Shown here: positions 9,063 to 18,362 of the stretch, in pieces
Layout of the letters: every line of letters begins with the position of its first letter
How positions within the stretch are numbered: position 1 is the first letter of the stretch
Source of the DNA: Flavobacterium sp.
Lineage (GTDB): Bacteria; Bacteroidota; Bacteroidia; Flavobacteriales; Flavobacteriaceae
Assembly: GCF_027484705.1 (NCBI RefSeq)
Contig: NZ_JAIXSL010000005.1
Coordinates: forward strand, 62,001 to 126,000
Reading direction: 5' to 3'
DNA: 64,000 nt
The notes under the pieces: model-generated
The model's input: the letters and a program-made list of their open reading frames with translations, nothing else
The model's database searches: none
What the model was told of the DNA's origin: nothing
Program-made: the position numbers and the translations under genes

Positions 9063-10427
9063 TTATACGGTCATCGAAAACAATTGGGTTTCGGGCGTTT
9101 TTCGTTTCAGACGCAAGTCAAAGGCCATACAGATATTGCGTACAAAAGGTTTCCCGGATTCGGTGACTTTGATTCCTTGCTTTTCAATAATCAATAGGCC
9201 ATCCGCTTCCATTTCACTTAGTTGTTCGATGACTTCAGGGATTTCTGCAAAGGCATCTTCATCCTTTTCCCACGAGGTTTCAAATTGGCACATCAGGTTC
9301 AGAATGTGTTTTCTGATGGTCAAATCTTCAGCGGTAAGCAAATGCCCTCGCGCAATAGGAAGTTTATTCCATTCGAGAACCTGATAATAATCCTCAAGAC
9401 TCTTCACATTCTGCGCGAAACTATACCAACTGTCGCTGATTGAAGAAACGCCAAGACCAATCATCACTTGGGTTTTAGAAGCGCTGTAGCCCATAAAATT
9501 GCGGTGTAGTTTCCCATTTTGGAAAGCTTGATAAAGGCTGTCGGTTTTGAGCGCAAAATGATCCATACCGATTTCGTGGTATTCATTCTCAAATAACAAT
9601 TGCTTGCCGACTTCGTAAAGTTTGCGTTTCTGATCGTCTTTGGGAACATCTTCATCTTTGAAGCCGCGTTGTCCATTGCCTTTGATCCACGGAACATGTG
9701 CATAACTGTAAAATGCAAGACGGTCAGGGCGGAGGGAATTGGTTTTTTCAATCGTATCGATGACATCCTCAACAGTTTGAAACGGAAGTCCGAATATGAT
9801 ATCATGGCTCACGGAAGTATATCCGATTTCTTTCGCCCAAAAAGTAACTTTCGCCACATTGTGAAAAGGTTGCTCGCGATGGATTGCTTGCTGCACTTTC
9901 TCGGAATAATCCTGCACACCAAAACTGACCCTTCTGAAGCCTAAATCGTATAATTTTTGGAGATGCGCGCGGCTGGTATTGTTGGGATGGCCTTCAAAAC
10001 TGAACTCGTAATCTTTCGCTTTGTGGGCATAACTTAAAATCCCGTTGATTAAATCTTCGAGGTTTTTGGTTGAAAAAAATGTCGGGGTTCCGCCTCCGAG
10101 ATGGATTTCCTTGATGGTTGGTTTTTCGCCTAAAAGCTGGCAATATAAAACCCATTCCTTCAAAACCGCTTCGATGTATGGATGCTCGACTTCATGATTT
10201 TTGGTGATGCGTTTGTTGCAGCCGCAAAAAGTGCACATGCTTTCGCAAAACGGCAAGTGAATGTATAGGCTGATGCCTTGGCTTTCATTACTCTCGATGA
10301 ACGATTTTTTGAGGGTTTCGATCCAGATATCCTCATTGAAATGGCTTTCATCCCAATAAGGAACCGTCGGATAGCTTGTATAGCGTGGGCCCGGAACGTT
10401 GTATTTTTGGATTAATGAATTTTTCAT
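9063..10427 (-). CDS. hemN: Oxygen-independent coproporphyrinogen III oxidase
   Basis: Radical SAM enzyme of 454 residues that converts coproporphyrinogen III to protoporphyrinogen IX without oxygen, a cytoplasmic heme-synthesis step. The [4Fe-4S]/SAM motif CESMCTFCGC lies near residues 62-71; the N-terminus has the HemN-typical YNVPGPRYTSYP; GGGTPTFF follows. Full length for HemN, unlike the shorter HemW relatives. Its promoter carries the same dyad as the two cco promoters, so heme supply and the heme-rich oxidase are likely induced together at low oxygen. It is convergent with the cco operon. Confidence 0.94.
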   Translation of the reverse strand: MKNSLIQKYNVPGPRYTSYPTVPYWDESHFNEDIWIETLKKSFIESNESQGISLYIHLPFCESMCTFCGCNKRITKNHEVEHPYIEAVLKEWVLYCQLLGEKPTIKEIHLGGGTPTFFSTKNLEDLINGILSYAHKAKDYEFSFEGHPNNTSRAHLQKLYDLGFRRVSFGVQDYSEKVQQAIHREQPFHNVAKVTFWAKEIGYTSVSHDIIFGLPFQTVEDVIDTIEKTNSLRPDRLAFYSYAHVPWIKGNGQRGFKDEDVPKDDQKRKLYEVGKQLLFENEYHEIGMDHFALKTDSLYQAFQNGKLHRNFMGYSASKTQVMIGLGVSSISDSWYSFAQNVKSLEDYYQVLEWNKLPIARGHLLTAEDLTIRKHILNLMCQFETSWEKDEDAFAEIPEVIEQLSEMEADGLLIIEKQGIKVTESGKPFVRNICMAFDLRLKRKTPETQLFSMTV

Positions 10428-10448
10428 AGCAGTTTGATTTCAATAAGT

Positions 10449-10492
10449 CAAAAATAGAGTAGGCCGGAGAAATTTAGGATGACAAATATCAT
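10449..10492 (-). promoter_or_regulatory. Crp/Fnr-type dyad and -7 box of hemN
   Basis: On the minus strand the dyad ATGATATTTGTCAT occupies 10492-10479 and the -7 box TATTTTTG occupies 10456-10449. The centres are 33 bp apart, as at ccoS and the peroxiredoxin gene. The hemN start codon follows 21 bp after the box. Confidence 0.7.
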
Positions 10493-10497
10493 ATCCA

Positions 10498-10529
10498 TAA
10501 AAAAACCTCATACTTTTCAATATGAGGTT
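10498..10529 (-). terminator. Terminator of the DUF349 gene
   Basis: Nine-bp stem, AACCTCATA at 10504-10512 and TATGAGGTT at 10521-10529, with an 8-nt loop. Read on the minus strand it ends in a T run (A run at 10498-10505), 22 bp after the DUF349 gene stop. It also separates this gene from the hemN promoter. Confidence 0.82.
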
Positions 10530-10550
10530 CGTAGTGAAACAATATTTTGA

Positions 10551-12785
10551 TTATTCCTGTTTGATGCTTCTCAATTGCTTGAGTTTTTCTTTCCATACTT
10601 CAAGGCTTTCCTTGTGTTTGGCGATGTTTTTTCTTACTTCCAATACGATGGAATTTTCTTTCTTCGCATTTTTGGTATTCGTAAAAAACTGGATGTTATT
10701 TTCGAGCTGAAAGATTTCATTCTGAAGTTCCTCTATTTTTCGGATGATGAAAATCTTCTCATTCTCTAGCTTACGACTGTCGTTGTTTTCCGATAAGTTG
10801 CCCACGCGGTTGGAGAAACGGACCATATCGGTTTCTTTTTTGCTGAGGCTCAGTTTTTCAAATAAAGCATCGAGGATTTTATTGAATTTCCCTTCGATGT
10901 GGCGTCTTCCAAAAGGCACTTTGCCATAGCTTTTCCAGCTTTCGATATGGGCTTTAATCGCATCGAGATCGGTTTTGTGGTTGCCGGTCATTTCGAAAGT
11001 TTTCAAAGTTTCTAGATGCGCTTTTTTCTTTTCGAACGCTTCGACTTCTTCAGGATTTTCCTCAGCTTTATGCGCTTTCATCTTTTCAAAATAAGCATTA
11101 CAGGCCGCGCGGAATTCCGTCCAGAGCTGATCCGAATATTTTCTTGGCACATGGCCGATCGTTTTCCATTCTTCCTGAATCTGCTTCATCATTGGTGTGG
11201 TTGCAGCAAAATCGGTACTTTCCTGCAATTCTTTGGCTTTTGCTACCAAAGCTTGTTTCAGGTTCAGATTGGTTGTCTGGTCTTTTTTGATGTCTTTGTA
11301 GAACGCGTTCTTAAGCACATTGAAATTGCGGACGGCATTCTTGAAATTCGTCCAAGTCTCCTCGTTCACTTCACTTGGTACTTTTCCTGCGGAGAAGAAT
11401 TCGTTTCTCGCGGCTTCCACTTTGGCTACTTGTGCAGACCAAGCGGAATGGGTAGCGACTTTTTCCTCGGCAATCGCTTCGATGCGTGCGATAATTTCTT
11501 TTTTGCGGTCGAGGTTTTCCTGTTCTTTCGCTCTAAGGCCTTCAAAAAGAGATTCTCTTTTGTCGTGCATCTGTTTGGTCAGATCGCTGAATTTGTTCCA
11601 GACTTCTTCACGGTGTTCTCTTGAAACCGGACCAATATCTTCCTTCCAGAGGCGGTGTAAATCCTGCAGCTCACGGAAGGCTTTGTTGATGTCTTCTTCA
11701 TGCACCAGTTCTTCAACACGTGCGATGATTTTCTGTTTCTGTTCGAGGTTGTGTTTGAAATCTACGTCGCGGGCTTCACGATCTAAATGTAGGTAATCGT
11801 AGAAATTCTCTACATGGAAATGATAGTTGTTCCAGACGTGGTTGTATTTGTCTTTCGGAATCGGACCGGCATTTTTCCAACGTTCCCTGAGATCATTGAA
11901 TTGCTTCAACACATCCTTAATATTTTCCTGAGGATTGATAAGGTTTTTCAATTCTTCAACGATGGCTAAACGCGTTTCGAGATTGCCTTTTAAATTCGAT
12001 TCCAGGCTTTTGAAATGCTTGTTTTTGCGATCGCGATATTGCGTATATAATTGGTCGAATTTTGTTTTTAAAGGTAAATGATAATTGAAATCTTCTGTTG
12101 AATCAGGATTTTCCGCATGAAACTCATCTTTTTTCTCTTCGATGAAATGGTGGTATTTCGCCAAAAATGATTTTTTCAATTCCTCAACGTGGTCTTTGAT
12201 GGCCATCACTTTATCGGAAGCGACAAGATTTTCCAACTCTGTCACCAAAGTATCCATAGGCATGGCTTCATAGTCGAGCATTGGAATGTCGTGGCGCAGG
12301 GTTACATCTTCGCTTTCAGCAGCGTTTACATCAGTAATTGCGGAAATGATGTCATGATCTGTGGAAGTAGTTTGAGCATCTTCTTGAGATTCTGCTTTAG
12401 GAGCTGTAACTTCTGGCTGAACCTCCTCAACTTCAACTTTTTCAATTTCGACTTCCTCGTGTTGTTCGGCAACTGCTTCCTGAGTTTCTGGCGTTTCTAC
12501 TTGTTCAGGTTCGGAATCAATAACTACTTCCTCAATAGGCTGTTCATTTTCGACCGCTGTAAGTTCTTCTGATGTTTCAACCACTTCTTCAATCGTTTCA
12601 ACGACAGTATCTTCTGGTGTCAATTCTTCTACTGATTCTGACGCAGCAGTCGGAAATTCATGAGCTTCGGAAGTTAAAGCAGAGGCTTCACTTTCAGCAG
12701 TTTGCGGTTCCTGTAAAACAGATTCTAACTTTCCATCTGCCTCTTGACTTGTTTGTGGCAGGCTATCATTCTTTTCTTCTAACAT
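10551..12785 (-). CDS. DUF349 repeat protein with acidic N-terminus
   Basis: 744-residue protein, no signal peptide. Residues 1 to about 150 are very rich in Glu, Val and Thr and probably disordered. The rest holds about five DUF349 repeats, each with a conserved Trp segment followed by a G-x-[VI]-P turn (RWKNAGPIPKDK, LWKEDIGPVSRE, EWKTIGHVPRKY, SWKSYGKVPFGR). The C-terminus (about residues 670-744) is a predicted coiled coil rich in Lys and Glu. DUF349 proteins are cytoplasmic and of uncertain function; some have been linked to chromosome segregation or replication in annotation only. It appears monocistronic, with a clear terminator. Confidence 0.88.
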   Translation of the reverse strand: MLEEKNDSLPQTSQEADGKLESVLQEPQTAESEASALTSEAHEFPTAASESVEELTPEDTVVETIEEVVETSEELTAVENEQPIEEVVIDSEPEQVETPETQEAVAEQHEEVEIEKVEVEEVQPEVTAPKAESQEDAQTTSTDHDIISAITDVNAAESEDVTLRHDIPMLDYEAMPMDTLVTELENLVASDKVMAIKDHVEELKKSFLAKYHHFIEEKKDEFHAENPDSTEDFNYHLPLKTKFDQLYTQYRDRKNKHFKSLESNLKGNLETRLAIVEELKNLINPQENIKDVLKQFNDLRERWKNAGPIPKDKYNHVWNNYHFHVENFYDYLHLDREARDVDFKHNLEQKQKIIARVEELVHEEDINKAFRELQDLHRLWKEDIGPVSREHREEVWNKFSDLTKQMHDKRESLFEGLRAKEQENLDRKKEIIARIEAIAEEKVATHSAWSAQVAKVEAARNEFFSAGKVPSEVNEETWTNFKNAVRNFNVLKNAFYKDIKKDQTTNLNLKQALVAKAKELQESTDFAATTPMMKQIQEEWKTIGHVPRKYSDQLWTEFRAACNAYFEKMKAHKAEENPEEVEAFEKKKAHLETLKTFEMTGNHKTDLDAIKAHIESWKSYGKVPFGRRHIEGKFNKILDALFEKLSLSKKETDMVRFSNRVGNLSENNDSRKLENEKIFIIRKIEELQNEIFQLENNIQFFTNTKNAKKENSIVLEVRKNIAKHKESLEVWKEKLKQLRSIKQE

Positions 12786-12936
12786 TACTAAAATGTTTAA
12801 GGTTTGTTACTTATTTTCAACTTTTGGAACGCGAAAGATAGTAAAGGCAAGGTAAAATTCAAAGAAAAACCTTTATTTATAGTCATTACGAATTTGTTAA
12901 GAAAAAAATAGTGCGCGTTTCAGCACCAAAATGAAA

Positions 12937-13671
12937 TTACCTGTTCCAGATTTCCCAAGCTTTTTCTGCTTGAAAAATCAGCATGTCCATTCCGTTTTTG
13001 GTAGTGGCGCCTTTCTTTTTGGCTTTTTTGAGGAATTGGCTTTCTTCGGGATTGTAAATCAAATCGAATGCGAGATGTTTTTCGGTAAAAAACTGGTAAG
13101 GAATTGGAGGGAATTCTTTGGTATTCGGGCTTGTTCCCAAAGGCGTACAATTGATGATGATTTGATAATTGTCAAAAGTTGTCGCGTTGAGCCGCTCATA
13201 AGTGGTGGTGTTTGTGTGATCTTCCCTTGAAACGAAAGCAAATGGAATAGCAAGTTCTTCCAAGGCAAAGGCCACCGCTTTTGAAGCACCACCGGTTCCG
13301 AGAATCAGCGCTTTTTGGTGGTGCGGTTGTAGTACAGTTTTTAAAGATTTTTTAAAACCGTAATAGTCAGAATTATAACCTTTTAGGTTTCTTTTTTTGG
13401 TGAATCCAATGACATTCACCGCGCCGATTTTAGTAGCTTTTTTAGATAATGAATGAAGATAAGGAATGATGCTTTCTTTGTATGGAATCGTGACATTCAG
13501 CCCCATTAAGTCAGGATTGTTTTGAATCAATTTTGGGAAATCATCAATAGAATCGATGTCGAAATTTTCATAAACGCAATCCATAGCATTAGTATTGGCA
13601 AAACGTTCCGTAAAATATTTTTTGGAAAACGAGTAGCTAATATTTTTTCCGATCAAACCATATATTTTCAT
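12937..13671 (-). CDS. aroE: Shikimate dehydrogenase
   Basis: 244-residue NADP-dependent enzyme that reduces 3-dehydroshikimate to shikimate in the aromatic amino acid pathway. Visible: the substrate motif SYSFSKKYF near residue 13, the catalytic Lys in NVTIPYKESI (about residue 65), YNSDYYGF with the conserved Asp, and the nucleotide-binding GTGGASKAV. Somewhat shorter than the E. coli enzyme but normal for flavobacteria. The start ATG shares one base with the TPR gene stop (TAATG), so the two are translationally coupled. Confidence 0.92.
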   Translation of the reverse strand: MKIYGLIGKNISYSFSKKYFTERFANTNAMDCVYENFDIDSIDDFPKLIQNNPDLMGLNVTIPYKESIIPYLHSLSKKATKIGAVNVIGFTKKRNLKGYNSDYYGFKKSLKTVLQPHHQKALILGTGGASKAVAFALEELAIPFAFVSREDHTNTTTYERLNATTFDNYQIIINCTPLGTSPNTKEFPPIPYQFFTEKHLAFDLIYNPEESQFLKKAKKKGATTKNGMDMLIFQAEKAWEIWNR

Positions 13672-15068
13672 TACTTATTGGAATATTTGTCGATGGCTTT
13701 TTGCACGAGCTTCATCTCCCAAACTATTGGAAAAAGGTGTTCCAAAAGCATCCGGTTTTTGAAATTAAGTCGCAACCCATTGCTCAAATGGAATTTGCCT
13801 TTTTCGGTTTCCTGAAGCATCAGATATAATCCAGCCAAACGGTATTCCACCTCGTATTCTTCCGGAAAATATTCGGAAGCTTGCAATAATGTCTGAATTG
13901 CGCTTTCAAATTCTCCTAAAAACTGTAAAGTATCAACCCAGAATAACCAAGTATCGAGCATGTAATCGCCGTATTCGACAGCTTTTCTGTAACCATGTTC
14001 CGCTTCTTCGAAGAAATTCAATTCCTTATTGATCGTCGCGTAGCGTTTCCAGTAGAAACGGTTTTCGTTATCGATATGCAACGCTTTGTTCACGTAATAT
14101 AATGCTTTTTGGAAATTCTTTTGACGTACATAAAAATCGGTGATCGCAATCCAGCCTTTGTCGAGCAGAGGATCTTCGTGCACCGTTTTGTTGAAAAATT
14201 TTAAAGCTAAAACTTTATTGCCTAATTTTTCGTGGCATTTCCCGATACGCAACAACGCATAAGAAGTCGGATCGTCGAGTTCGATGGTTCTGTTATAACT
14301 TTCAATCGCTTCCTCGTATCTTTTAAGCCTTTCCAAAGTTTTGGCTTTTTCCATGAATGCGCCTAAAAATTCATCGTCGATGTAAGTAGCGAATTCGAAA
14401 GCACGTAAAGCTTCTTCATATCGTTTGAGCCCATAATTCAAACGGCCTTCCTGATGCCATGCGATTTCGCTGTACGGGTTTTTCTCGATGTATTGATTAA
14501 GGTATTTGATGGCGTCCTCATTTTGATCCAAAAACTCAAAACAATAGACGACATTATATAACGCGGCCTGATCTTCAACATCTTCTTCGAGACATTTGAT
14601 GAAGTTCTCTTTGGCCAGTTCGAGGTTGTCCATGAACAAGTATTCCATGCCTATCAGATTGTAGACATCGGCGTAATCGTCCGTAAACTTTAGTGCGGTT
14701 TTTAATAACTCGACGGCTTTTTCGTGGTCGTCGCGTTTGGAATAAATACTGGCTTTTTGAATGTAGATTTCCTCGTTGTGCGGTTCGATGGCGAACAACT
14801 CGTTGAGCAGTTTTTCGGCCAGATCGAGTTTGTCTTCGTAGATCAGCATTTCTACCTGAACGAGCTTGAGGCCTGTAGATTTGGGATGCTGTTCTAAAGC
14901 CAGTTTCAGCGCTTTTTTAGCCAATGAGGCTTTGCCCATATCGAGGTAATGCAGGATGATTTCCTCAAATTCTTCAGAGTCAAAGAAGAGTACTTTGTTG
15001 GTTTTCAACATCGACTCAAATTTGGACAAGGATAAGTTGTAATCGTCTTCTTCGTCGGAAAGTTGCAT
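13671..15068 (-). CDS. Tetratricopeptide repeat protein
   Basis: 465-residue protein with no signal peptide, made almost entirely of TPR-type helical repeats (for example AAVYNVVYCFEFLDQNEDA-like units and YEEALRAFEFATYID) at 34-residue spacing from about residue 30 to 440. The N-terminal DEEDDYNLSLSKFE is acidic. TPR arrays bind partner proteins; the partner here is unknown. It overlaps aroE by one base and may be co-transcribed with it, an arrangement I associate with flavobacteria. Confidence 0.88.
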   Translation of the reverse strand: MQLSDEEDDYNLSLSKFESMLKTNKVLFFDSEEFEEIILHYLDMGKASLAKKALKLALEQHPKSTGLKLVQVEMLIYEDKLDLAEKLLNELFAIEPHNEEIYIQKASIYSKRDDHEKAVELLKTALKFTDDYADVYNLIGMEYLFMDNLELAKENFIKCLEEDVEDQAALYNVVYCFEFLDQNEDAIKYLNQYIEKNPYSEIAWHQEGRLNYGLKRYEEALRAFEFATYIDDEFLGAFMEKAKTLERLKRYEEAIESYNRTIELDDPTSYALLRIGKCHEKLGNKVLALKFFNKTVHEDPLLDKGWIAITDFYVRQKNFQKALYYVNKALHIDNENRFYWKRYATINKELNFFEEAEHGYRKAVEYGDYMLDTWLFWVDTLQFLGEFESAIQTLLQASEYFPEEYEVEYRLAGLYLMLQETEKGKFHLSNGLRLNFKNRMLLEHLFPIVWEMKLVQKAIDKYSNK

Positions 15069-15187
15069 AGCTTTGGGTTTAAGTTATCCTAAACTAAAAT
15101 TAGGAAAGTTATACTAGATGGGGGAAAAGTCCGGAATTGTTGTGAACAATTTAATTAACACATAAATTTCTACTGAAACTTAGTACC

Positions 15188-15293
15188 ATAGCCCTGATAG
15201 CAGCGGTATCCTTTTGCGCCGGCTTTCGGCGTGAAAGATTTAGCGGATAGCAGGATTAAGCTTCTGAAAATAATTATCAATTATCAATTATCA
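15188..15293. repeat. GATAGCAG intergenic element plus ATTATCA triplet repeat
   Basis: Between the aminotransferase stop and the TPR gene. Part one (15188-15266) has two direct copies of GATAGCAG flanking an imperfect hairpin with core CGCCG-GCTTT-CGGCG and outer arms pairing ATCCTTTT with GAAAGAT, ending in GGATTAAGCTTCT. Part two (15273-15293) is three perfect tandem copies of ATTATCA that contain the aminotransferase stop codon. I recall very similar sequences between genes in Flavobacterium genomes; that is memory, not a search. Confidence 0.7.
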
Positions 15294-16470
15294 ATTGAAC
15301 CTCGTTTAGTGCTTCCAGAATTATCGCGCAGCCTTCCCGAATCTCCTCTTCAGAAATAGTGAGCGGCGGCGTAATCCGAATTGCATTACCTTCAAAGAGC
15401 AACCAAAACAAAATCAATCCTTTGTCCTGGCATTTGAAAATCACCTGATTGGTGATCTCAGGATGCGCCGTCATAGCAGCCAGCATCAATCCTTTTCCGC
15501 GGACTTCGGTTATCAAAGGATGTACCAAAAGCGACCGGAATAGTTTTTCTTTCTCTAATGTTTGCGGAATGAGGTCTGTCTCAGTAATTTCCTGCAAAGT
15601 CGCCAAACAGGCTGCCGCAATGACAGGGTGACCGCCAAATGTGGTGATGTGGCCGAGTTTGGGGTTGTCGCTAAGCAAATCCATGTGGGCTGCCGAGGCT
15701 GAAAATGCTCCGACGGGCATACCGCCACCCATTCCTTTTCCTAATATAACTACGTCGGGAACGATATTATAGTTTTGGAAACCGAACAATTTTCCGGTGC
15801 GTCCGAAACCGGGTTGGATTTCATCGATGATCAAAAGTGCTCCGACTTCATCACAGCGTTTTCTTACTTTGAGCAGGAAATCATTTTGGGGTTGAATGAA
15901 ACCTGCGCCGCCTTGAATGCTTTCTAATATAATTCCGGCGGTTTTAGTGGTGATTTTCTGAATATCGGCTTCGTTGTTGAACGTAATGAAATCAACATCG
16001 GGAACCAACGGACGAAACACTTGTTTGCGCTCCTCAAATCCCATGACGCTCATCGAGCCCATCGTATTTCCGTGGTAGGCGTTTTGACACGAGATCAGTT
16101 GGCTTCTTCCGGTGACACGTCGGGCAAGTTTTAGGGCGCCTTCAGTGGCTTCGGTTCCGGAATTGACGAGATACGTTTTCTCTAAAGGTTTGGGTAGGAG
16201 TGAAGCCAATAGTTTGCAATATTCCACGGCCGGGCTTTGGGAATATTCTCCGTAAACCATCACGTGCGAGTATTTGTCGAGTTGGTTTTTGATCGCCTCG
16301 TTGACGCGTTGGTTTTGATGGCCAAGCGTACATGCAGAAACCCCGGCTACGAAGTCTAAATATTTTTTATTGTTGGTGTCGTAGATGTAAGAACCTATAG
16401 CATGGGAAACTTCCATGCCTAGCGGATAGGGTGAAGTTTGGGCTTGGTATTGTAGGAAATCTGGGTTCAC
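15277..16470 (-). CDS. Class III PLP-dependent aminotransferase
   Basis: About 397 residues from a GTG start at 16470 (VNPDFLQYQAQ). The open frame extends to an ATG at 16590, but that extension reads through the intergenic repeat and into ostA, so the GTG is preferred. Motifs: NSGTEATEGALKLAR near residue 100, the PLP Asp in IDEIQPGFGRTG, and the Schiff-base Lys in ILGKGMGGGMPVGAF. The family includes acetylornithine, ornithine, 4-aminobutyrate and putrescine aminotransferases; the substrate cannot be decided from sequence. Often annotated as aspartate aminotransferase family. No pathway partners are adjacent. Confidence 0.85.
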   Translation of the reverse strand: MNPDFLQYQAQTSPYPLGMEVSHAIGSYIYDTNNKKYLDFVAGVSACTLGHQNQRVNEAIKNQLDKYSHVMVYGEYSQSPAVEYCKLLASLLPKPLEKTYLVNSGTEATEGALKLARRVTGRSQLISCQNAYHGNTMGSMSVMGFEERKQVFRPLVPDVDFITFNNEADIQKITTKTAGIILESIQGGAGFIQPQNDFLLKVRKRCDEVGALLIIDEIQPGFGRTGKLFGFQNYNIVPDVVILGKGMGGGMPVGAFSASAAHMDLLSDNPKLGHITTFGGHPVIAAACLATLQEITETDLIPQTLEKEKLFRSLLVHPLITEVRGKGLMLAAMTAHPEITNQVIFKCQDKGLILFWLLFEGNAIRITPPLTISEEEIREGCAIILEALNEVQLIIDN

Positions 16471-16481
16471 GATTTTTGAGT

Positions 16482-16524
16482 TTAACCGCGAGTTCGCAAA
16501 GGTTAACGCGAAGTTCGCTAAAGG
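16482..16524. repeat. Two tandem 21-22-nt intergenic repeats
   Basis: TTAACCGCGAGTTCGCAAAGG (16482-16502; one base longer than written limits allow is avoided: unit is TTAACCGCGAGTTCGC plus AAAGG) and a near copy at 16503-16524 (TTAACGCGAAGTTCGC plus TAAAGG). It fills the gap between the ostA stop and the aminotransferase GTG. Similar strings are familiar to me from intergenic DNA of flavobacteria. Confidence 0.65.
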
Positions 16525-16525
16525 T

Positions 16526-18196
16526 TTATTTGGCTGCGGGTTTGTCGGCAGGAATCGGTTCTGTCTTCGGCTTTGGATTGTTCTTATCATAATCCAAAGT
16601 TTCCTTTCGGATTTTCATAGGAACGTTTTCCTTAGCCATTTCGGCTTTACTGTCTTTGATAATCTTCTCGTTCATCTCATTTTCCTCGGGCGGAAAGATG
16701 TCGTCTTTGGTTTTGATGCGTTCGTCTTCGCGCCAGATGAATCCGCGGAGTTTCCTCGCGTTTTCGGGTAGGTCTTTATCGGGATATATATCGCCGTCTA
16801 CATTGGTGAAAAACGTCATGCTGTCAATCGTATTGCCATCAAGGGTCATATTGATCCGGCTGCTGACATTCTTATTGATGCCGATGAGTTCGTGGGCATC
16901 GTTGCGCAAGAAATAAATCACTTCGGTGTTTTTGATGATGTCGGCTTCATACAATTTATTGTCACGGAATTTGCCGTATAAATTTAGCCCTTTAGCCTGA
17001 TTAAATCCGGTTCCCAGCGAATCTTTCGAGATGATGAAGGCATTGTTGAGCACTTTGAGCGAATCGAGTTTTTGGGTCTGGTCGTTGCCCACGAGATGCA
17101 TGACATCGCCGGTCATTTGGTTGTCGAAATTCCACAAAATGGGTTTGCCGATGAGTTGGGTGATATTGGTAATTTGACTTGAATGTATTGAGTCGCATTT
17201 GCCACTCATATCAGTTTTGAATATTCTAGCATTGTTATAAGCCCGGATAATTCGTTGGCTTGGTTTTCCGGTTATCATGAGTTTTTTGCCATGAATGTAT
17301 ACCGAATCTTTATCGACCAGATTGATCGCTACGGCCCTTCGCGTGACAAACATCGAATCTTTCTGTTTGTATACTTCGGCGTAATGCCCTTTGATAATGC
17401 CTTTGTTGATGGTATCGGTGATCTTGACATTGTTCGTAGCCGACGCAAATTCGTTGTTCCTATTGTAAAACAAACTATCGCCTTCAATAAGCCGGTCTTT
17501 GTATTTGATGTAAGATTTCCTTAAAAAGTGGCCGATATTCTTCTTGCTGTCGTAAAATCCGTTTTCGGTGTAAATGAAATTCTCCTTGCTTGTAATCGTT
17601 GACGGCCCAAACAAGTATGAATGCCCAGAATTGTTGTAATAATCAAGGTGGTTCGATTTCACCACATATTTAGGATTGGTAATGGTTACGGCAGTCAGGA
17701 ACTGGAACTTTTTTTCATTGGCATAATACCGCCCGGATTTACTTTTCAGGACATTGTCTTTATTGGTAATGGTTCCGTTGGTATTGTAATAAGCTTGTTG
17801 CGAAACGCGGTCAAAGTTCAGCGTATCGGTTACCAGGTTCATTTCCGGAGATCGCATCACTACATTTCCCGTGGCATACGCTTGCTTTTTATTGCCATTG
17901 TATTCGGCATATTTGCTGTTCATGAAAAGCGTATCGCCTTGGATCATCCTTACATCACCAAAGGCTTTAACGTAATTTTCAGTTTGAAAATAATAGGCTT
18001 TATTGCAATACATCCTGACACCATCGTGATTGATGCTGACATTGCCCTGCAACAGCAAAGCATCGGGAATTTCGGTTTGGTTGACATCCAAAAAATCAGA
18101 ATGTTCGATAATGATTTTCTTCGGACTTTGCGCCAGAAGCGTTTCCATTCCAATAAAAAGAAAGGCGATAAGAATAAGAAAACGGGTGCTTTTCAA
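16526..18196 (-). CDS. OstA/LptA-like exported protein
   Basis: 556-residue protein with a Sec signal peptide (MKSTRFLILIAFLFIGMETLLAQ, cleavage near residue 22). The body has OstA/LptA-type beta-jellyroll repeats, with many short strands of the form LLQGNVSINHDGVRMYCNKAYY and AYATGNVVMRSPEMN, seen about residues 30-430. LptA-like proteins bridge lipopolysaccharide across the periplasm. This one is longer than E. coli LptA and has a Lys/Glu/Pro-rich C-terminus; it may be a Bacteroidota-specific relative of LptA or of the LptD N-domain. Promoter TAAATTTG lies upstream on the minus strand. Confidence 0.82.
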   Translation of the reverse strand: MKSTRFLILIAFLFIGMETLLAQSPKKIIIEHSDFLDVNQTEIPDALLLQGNVSINHDGVRMYCNKAYYFQTENYVKAFGDVRMIQGDTLFMNSKYAEYNGNKKQAYATGNVVMRSPEMNLVTDTLNFDRVSQQAYYNTNGTITNKDNVLKSKSGRYYANEKKFQFLTAVTITNPKYVVKSNHLDYYNNSGHSYLFGPSTITSKENFIYTENGFYDSKKNIGHFLRKSYIKYKDRLIEGDSLFYNRNNEFASATNNVKITDTINKGIIKGHYAEVYKQKDSMFVTRRAVAINLVDKDSVYIHGKKLMITGKPSQRIIRAYNNARIFKTDMSGKCDSIHSSQITNITQLIGKPILWNFDNQMTGDVMHLVGNDQTQKLDSLKVLNNAFIISKDSLGTGFNQAKGLNLYGKFRDNKLYEADIIKNTEVIYFLRNDAHELIGINKNVSSRINMTLDGNTIDSMTFFTNVDGDIYPDKDLPENARKLRGFIWREDERIKTKDDIFPPEENEMNEKIIKDSKAEMAKENVPMKIRKETLDYDKNNPKPKTEPIPADKPAAK

Positions 18197-18246
18197 TGCT
18201 GTAATTTTTTTTATTTCATAACAATTCGACCTACGGTCTCGAGTGC

Positions 18247-18254
18247 CAAATTTA
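18247..18254 (-). promoter_or_regulatory. -7 box of ostA-like gene
   Basis: CAAATTTA on the plus strand is TAAATTTG on the minus strand, matching TAnnTTTG, about 50 bp before the ostA-like start. The 165-bp gap between ostA and the GH13 gene thus holds two divergent promoters. Confidence 0.5.
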
Positions 18255-18303
18255 TGAAAAACCCCACTACGAAAACCGTTATTAAGAATTATTTATTAGT
18301 TGA

Positions 18304-18333
18304 TTGGAAGTGATGTCCAAATTTTTATATTTG
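18304..18333 (+). promoter_or_regulatory. Promoter of the GH13 gene
   Basis: TTG at 18304-18306 and TATATTTG at 18326-18333 are separated by 19 bp, a good match to the Bacteroidota primary promoter (TTG near -33, TAnnTTTG near -7). The start codon follows at 18363. Confidence 0.6.
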
Positions 18334-18362
18334 TAAGCGGTCACATTTAAAACAGCCAACCC

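Noticed and set aside
11016..11624. 202-codon open frame on the plus strand
   Set aside because: Antisense to the DUF349 gene; Phe-rich composition is what reverse-complemented Lys/Glu codons give.
17621..18313. 230-codon open frame on the plus strand
   Set aside because: Antisense to the OstA-like gene and running into its promoter; no recognisable domain.
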